From Mycobacterium ostraviense (GTDB lineage Bacteria > Actinomycetota > Actinomycetes > Mycobacteriales > Mycobacteriaceae): 53,660 nt of DNA. The translations under genes were made by a program, and so were the position numbers. The notes below the pieces were generated by a model that saw nothing but the letters and a program-made list of their open reading frames with translations, was not told where the DNA came from and did not search any database. Where the stretch lies: the NCBI RefSeq assembly GCF_002705925.1, contig NZ_NKRE01000001.1:3505946-3559605 (forward strand). The letters run 5' to 3'. Positions 50,002-53,660 of this stretch are shown in pieces; the first letter of the stretch is position 1, and the number at the start of each line of letters is the position of its first letter.

Positions 50002-51141
50002 ATGGATTTCGGGGCGCTCCCACCGGAGATCAACTCCGCCAGAATGTATGCGGGTCCCGGCTCGGGGCCGATGCTGGCGGCCGCGGCCGGCTGGGATGAG
50101 TTGGCCGTCGAATTGAGTTCCGCGGCAGCATCTTACGAGGCGGTGATCTCGCGGTTGGTCGCCTTGTCCTGGCATGGTCCGGCGGCGACATGGATGGCGG
50201 GTGCCGCCGCGCCCTATGTGGCGTGGATGAACACCGCCGCTGCTCAGGCCGAGCAGGCAGCCGGCCAGGCCCGGGCCGCCGCGGCGGCCCATGCCGCGGC
50301 ATTCGCGGCGACGGTGCCGCCGCCGGTGATCGCCGCCAACCGCAGCCTGTTGATGACGCTGATCGCCACCAACATCTTCGGGCAGAACACCCCGGCGATC
50401 GCCGCTACCGAGGCCCACTATGCGGAGATGTGGGCCCAGGATGCGGCGGCGATGTATGGCTACGCGGGCTCATCTGCGGCGGCGTCGATGTTGACGCCGT
50501 TCACCTCGCCGCAGCAGGTCGCCAACCCGGCCGGACTCGCCGCGCAAGGTGCGGTTGTGGCCCAGGTCAGCGGCAATTCGATCGTGACGAACACGCAGGC
50601 CGCACTGACCCAGGTGACCTCAATGCTGCCTTCGGCGTTGCAGGGCCTTGCCTCGCCGCTATCGTCGCCGTCCTCGGCGCTGAGCTCGCTGAGTCCGATG
50701 CTGTCGGTGATGAGTTCGACCGCGTGGATAGCCAGCGCCGGCCTGTCGACCGGAGAGAAGCTGAAGGGCCTGCTCCCGTCGGCCACCGCCGCATTGGCGC
50801 CGGCAATTGCCGACGGGTTGGGTTCGGGCGTGCTCAGATCAGCCTCGGCCGGTTTGGTCGGTGGTAACGCTGCGGCGCTGTCGGCTGGTATGGGGCAGGC
50901 AGGCTTAGTCGGGTCGTTGTCGGTGCCGCAGGCCTGGACCGCCGCTGCCCCGGCCCGAGCCGCCGCAGCCCTGGCGGGCACTGGCCTCGGTGCTGCTCCG
51001 GCCGCGGACGGGAGCGGACTGGGCGGCATGCTGGGGGGGTTGCCGTTGGCGGGTATGCCCGCTCGGGGCATAGCCGGTGTCGTACCCGACGCTCGATTCC
51101 TGGAACGGCCGCCCATGGTGCCTCGCTGGTCCATCGGATAA
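50002..51141 (+). CDS. PPE family protein, SVP subgroup
   Basis: PPE protein (379 aa) starting MDFGALPPEINSARMYAGPG. The PPE domain reaches about residue 175 with the WxG-type turn (LSWHGPAATWM) and the ESX-binding tip. GLVGSLSVPQAWTAA around residue 310 is the SVP motif (GxxSVPxxW). The ATG at 50002 is 28 bp after the PE stop, so both are one operon. A longer open frame from 49891 overlaps the PE gene and is rejected. Confidence 0.92.
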   Translation: MDFGALPPEINSARMYAGPGSGPMLAAAAGWDELAVELSSAAASYEAVISRLVALSWHGPAATWMAGAAAPYVAWMNTAAAQAEQAAGQARAAAAAHAAAFAATVPPPVIAANRSLLMTLIATNIFGQNTPAIAATEAHYAEMWAQDAAAMYGYAGSSAAASMLTPFTSPQQVANPAGLAAQGAVVAQVSGNSIVTNTQAALTQVTSMLPSALQGLASPLSSPSSALSSLSPMLSVMSSTAWIASAGLSTGEKLKGLLPSATAALAPAIADGLGSGVLRSASAGLVGGNAAALSAGMGQAGLVGSLSVPQAWTAAAPARAAAALAGTGLGAAPAADGSGLGGMLGGLPLAGMPARGIAGVVPDARFLERPPMVPRWSIG

Positions 51142-51292
51142 CGGGAGACCCAGGCATCGAGGTGATCCTGATCCCGGCGGAATGACGCGACACGGGTCCG
51201 GCGGTGGCCCATGTTCTTGCTGCCGCACGCCGTTGCGGCGGTTCGTTTCAGCAGGGCTGCGGCTCTGAATTGAGTTGGGCGCTGTCAGCGCA

Positions 51293-51626
51293 AAGCCGTT
51301 GATCCTGACCTCAAACCGGGCACCCAGCGACTGGTACGGATCCACCACCTGGGTTCAGCGCAAGGAGTGCTCGGACTGCGAGACAAGCACGGCTGCGATC
51401 GGCTCGAGGCCGGCCTATTCCCGAACCCCGTCGTAGTCGAATCCCTACTCGACAGGATCATCAACAGCAGCCACCAGATCCTCATGGACGGACCCAGCTA
51501 CTGGCCCCGTAAACGGCCCGGACGCGCCCGCAGCTAGACAACACCACCACGGCCACGGTAGACCTACCACCGAGGCCCGCACCCGGGGAATTCCGTGACG
51601 GCAGCCCTGGGGAATTACGTGACGGT
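51293..51626 (+). mobile_element. IS21-family (istB) remnant, rearranged
   Basis: KPLILTSNRAPSDWY (from 51293) and LFPNPVVVESLLDRIINSSH, HQILMDGPSYWPRKRPGR (to the TAG at 51535-51537) are two neighbouring parts of an IstB-type ATPase. They are now in different frames and separated by about 75 bp that reads GVLGLRDKHGCDRLEAG, which is more like an IstA segment. GGGGAATTCCGTGACGG (51585-51601) and GGGGAATTACGTGACGG (51609-51625) follow, as repeats near an IS21 end. The element is dead. The rest of 51142-51798 holds no recognised gene. Confidence 0.7.
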
Positions 51627-51798
51627 CGACAAGCATCGTCGACGCTGGTTCAGTCACCACACGCCACACCAGCTGTATGGACTCTCGCTACACCTCTAGC
51701 CAGAGCAAGGCAGACTCATTCGCCGGGGATACACAGCCCTCGCGCCGGACAGGCGTACGAACGGCGGCGGGCCGTCCTTGCACGCGACGAACCTGATG

Positions 51799-53451
51799 TC
51801 ACGGTAATTGTCGGCGGATACTGAACAATCCCGACAGGCCGGTGCCCACATTGAAGAAGCCCGAGCCTAATCCGCTGGTGGTGGCGGAGCTGAGGGGGCC
51901 TGGTATGCCGGTGTTGCCAACGCCCGACAGGCGACCGTTGGCCAACGGGTGGCCGCTGGCGGTGTTGCCGAAGCCGGAGATGTTTGAGGCATTGCTGCCG
52001 ATGGCGGCGTTACCGAACCCTGAAATGGAAGTGCCGGTGTTGCCGAAGCCAGAATTGGCCAGGCCGGTGTTGGTGGTCGAGCCAAAGCCGGTGTTGACGT
52101 TGCCCGAATGCCACCAACCGGTGTTGACGTTCCCCGAATTCCCGCTGCCGGTGTTGGTGTCACCGGAATTCCAGAAGCCGGTGTTGTACGAGCCTGCGTT
52201 GCCGAAGCCGGTGTTCTCGCTGCCCGAGTTGCCGAAGCCGGTGTTCAATATGCCCGCGTTGCCGATGCCGGTGTTCAGCAAACCGGCGTTTCCGATGCCG
52301 ATGTTGCCGTAGCCCGAGTTGCCGAAACCGATGCTGTTCAGCTGGCCTGGCTGCAGGGGGTTGATGCCGGTGTTGAAGATGCCGACGTTGTGATCGCCGG
52401 AATTGAAGAAGCCGATGTTGTTGGTGCCGGAGTTGCCGATGCCGATGTTGCCGGTACCCGAATTCAGCAGCCCGGCCAGGTTGATGCCCACCTGATTGTT
52501 GCCGGTGAGGCCGATGCCGATGTTGTTGTTGCCGGTGTTGCCGAAACCGAAATTGTTGTTACCGGTATTGCCACCGCCAATGTTCGCATTGCCGACGTTC
52601 CCGCCGCCGGTATTGGCTTCGCCGTTGTTTCCGAAGCCGATGTTGTTGTTGCCGCGGTTGCCCATGCCGATGTTGTGGCCCGGATCCGCGCTGGTGGCGA
52701 TTCTGCCGATGTTTCCTAGGCCGATGTTGCCGTTGCGAAAGTTCCCAATGCCGACGTTGCCGTTGCCCAGGTTGCCGTTGCCGATGTTGTCGTTGCCGAT
52801 ATTGCCGCCGCCCAGATTGGAACTGCCTCGGTTCCCTTCCCCGACGTTGCCGCTGCCCGTGTTGCCGCTGCCGACGTTGGCGTTGCCCTTATTGCCCACG
52901 CCCAGGCTGGGCAGGCCCTGCAGCAGCTGCTGCAGATTGCTGGGCAGCGAGACCAGCTGGGCCGCCGCCGCCGAGGCCCCCGAATGGTATCCGAGCATGG
53001 CGGCCACGTCTTGGGTCCACATCTGCTCATAGATGCCTTCCGCCGCCGCGATCGCGGGCGCGTTCTGGCCGAACAGGTTCGTCATCACCAACTCCACGAA
53101 CGCGTTTCGGTTGGCCGCCACCGCCGCCGGAGGAATGGTCGCCGCGCGGGCCGCCTCGAACGCCGAAGCGACAGACTTGGCTTGTCCGGCCGCCGCGGCC
53201 GCCTGAGCCGTGGCTGCGCTCAAGAACCGCTGATAGGGTGCCGCGGCGGCCGCCATCGCCGCCGCCGCCGACCCCTGCCACGCCTGGCCCGTCAACCCCG
53301 CGGTCACCGCGGTAAACGCGTGGGCGGCCGACTCCAATTCCGCGGACAGCCCCTCCCAGGCCACCGCGGCCTGCAGCATCGGCGCGGAACCGGCACCGGC
53401 AAACATCCGCCACGAATTGATCTCCGGCGGCAACACAGCAAAATTGGTCAT
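51799..53451 (-). CDS. PPE family protein, MPTR subgroup
   Basis: This 550-residue protein has an N-terminal PPE domain (MTNFAVLPPEINSWRMFAGA to about residue 180) followed by about 330 residues of the MPTR pentapeptide pattern NxGxGNxG (GNANVGSGNTGSGNVGEGNR and so on), interrupted by ITSADPGH-like and LNPLQPGQ-like breaks, and a short tail SGLFSIRRQLP. The DNA of the repeat part is itself a degenerate 15-bp tandem repeat. GGAG lies upstream of the ATG at 53451; four extra codons from 53463 are possible. Secretion through ESX-5 is expected. It is 48 bp downstream of the end of the next leftward gene. Confidence 0.92.
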   Translation of the reverse strand: MTNFAVLPPEINSWRMFAGAGSAPMLQAAVAWEGLSAELESAAHAFTAVTAGLTGQAWQGSAAAAMAAAAAPYQRFLSAATAQAAAAAGQAKSVASAFEAARAATIPPAAVAANRNAFVELVMTNLFGQNAPAIAAAEGIYEQMWTQDVAAMLGYHSGASAAAAQLVSLPSNLQQLLQGLPSLGVGNKGNANVGSGNTGSGNVGEGNRGSSNLGGGNIGNDNIGNGNLGNGNVGIGNFRNGNIGLGNIGRIATSADPGHNIGMGNRGNNNIGFGNNGEANTGGGNVGNANIGGGNTGNNNFGFGNTGNNNIGIGLTGNNQVGINLAGLLNSGTGNIGIGNSGTNNIGFFNSGDHNVGIFNTGINPLQPGQLNSIGFGNSGYGNIGIGNAGLLNTGIGNAGILNTGFGNSGSENTGFGNAGSYNTGFWNSGDTNTGSGNSGNVNTGWWHSGNVNTGFGSTTNTGLANSGFGNTGTSISGFGNAAIGSNASNISGFGNTASGHPLANGRLSGVGNTGIPGPLSSATTSGLGSGFFNVGTGLSGLFSIRRQLP

Positions 53452-53499
53452 GGTGATCTCCAAGGAAAAGTGGACCGAATTGGATGACAGCGGCCAGGG

Positions 53500-53660
53500 C
53501 TAACCCGGACGGCCATTGGCACCGTCGGCACCCTTCAAGCCAGGGTTACCCGGATTGCCCGACGGAGCCTGGAACGGGGGGGCGAAGCCATAGCCGGGTC
53601 CGCCCGCGCCGCCAGTGCCGCCGGCCCCGCCGGTGCCGCCCAGGCCGCCGGCCCCCGCCG
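53500..53660 (-). CDS. PE_PGRS-like protein, C-terminal fragment
   Basis: The leftward frame is open from the window edge to a TAG at 53500-53502. It reads AGAGGLGGTGGAGGTGGAGG, then PGYGFAPPFQAPSGNPGNPG and LKGADGANGRPG. The first part is PGRS; the end is a collagen-like Gly-x-x tail rather than the usual PGRS end. It precedes the PPE-MPTR gene on the same strand with 48 bp between them. The start and any PE domain lie outside the window. Confidence 0.75.
   Translation of the reverse strand, partial: AGAGGLGGTGGAGGTGGAGGPGYGFAPPFQAPSGNPGNPGLKGADGANGRPG

Noticed and set aside
51842..53032. Long plus-strand frames with MPVLP/LPLPM-type repeats opposite the PPE-MPTR gene
   Set aside because: They are mirror products of the 15-bp MPTR DNA repeat.

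Overview
The window is a GC-rich chromosomal segment from a slow-growing Mycobacterium. It shows PE_PGRS, PE, PPE-SVP, PPE-PPW-like and PPE-MPTR genes, an F420-dependent Ddn nitroreductase, KstR and KstR2 operators, and the steroid-degradation block known from M. tuberculosis as roughly Rv3540c to Rv3572, here in reversed order. Several genes differ from M. tuberculosis (a broken Rv3555c-like gene, extra metal-related genes, a PE-hydrolase where PPE63 would lie, a displaced dinF). This suggests another species, perhaps of the M. kansasii/M. marinum type; the species is an inference.

Layout. 1-495: end of a PE_PGRS gene. 685-8144: ring A/B degradation of cholesterol (kshB divergent from hsaA-hsaD-hsaC-hsaB), a DsbA-like protein and nat. 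8171-15907: the KstR2-controlled block for the last two steroid rings, with fadD3-fadE31-fadE32-fadE33-aspB leftward and fadE30-ipdF rightward from one shared operator. 15973-17323: an accessory island with a transposase stub, an LpqS-like membrane protein under a RicR/CsoR-type operator, and a Gly/His-rich exported protein. 17471-28278: kstR2-fadA6, a decayed DUF559/AbiEi-type gene fused head-on to a truncated membrane gene, a SatD-family gene, then echA20-ipdA-ipdB-ipdC-fdxB leftward and two SDR genes rightward from another KstR2 operator. 28331-30309: an unknown protein and a PGRS protein lacking a PE domain. 30505-38753: ddn, a SnoaL-like gene and fadA5 leftward; cyp125-fadE28-fadE29-chsH2-chsH1-ltp2 rightward from a KstR operator. 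These remove the cholesterol side chain.

38778-53660 is accessory. It holds a PE alpha/beta-hydrolase, a VapBC pair, an intact DUF559-type nuclease gene flanked by palindromic repeats, a serine-recombinase stub, a second Gly/His-rich protein, a DinF-like MATE transporter, a Ser/Thr kinase, a multicopper-oxidase relic, PPE and PE genes, a second LpqS-like gene, a rearranged IS21 relic, a PPE-MPTR gene and the end of another PE_PGRS gene.

The steroid genes make a nearly complete route. Cyp125, FadA5, FadE28/29, ChsH1/H2 and Ltp2 shorten the side chain; KshB serves ring opening; HsaA-D cleave ring A and release HIP; FadD3, FadE30, IpdF, IpdC, EchA20, IpdAB, FadE31-33 and FadA6 take HIP-CoA to central metabolites. 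The least explained parts are two LpqS-like genes sharing the same operator-over-start layout and the same downstream RNA hairpin, the repeat-flanked DUF559 nuclease gene, and the SatD/membrane-protein pair with its own inverted repeat.
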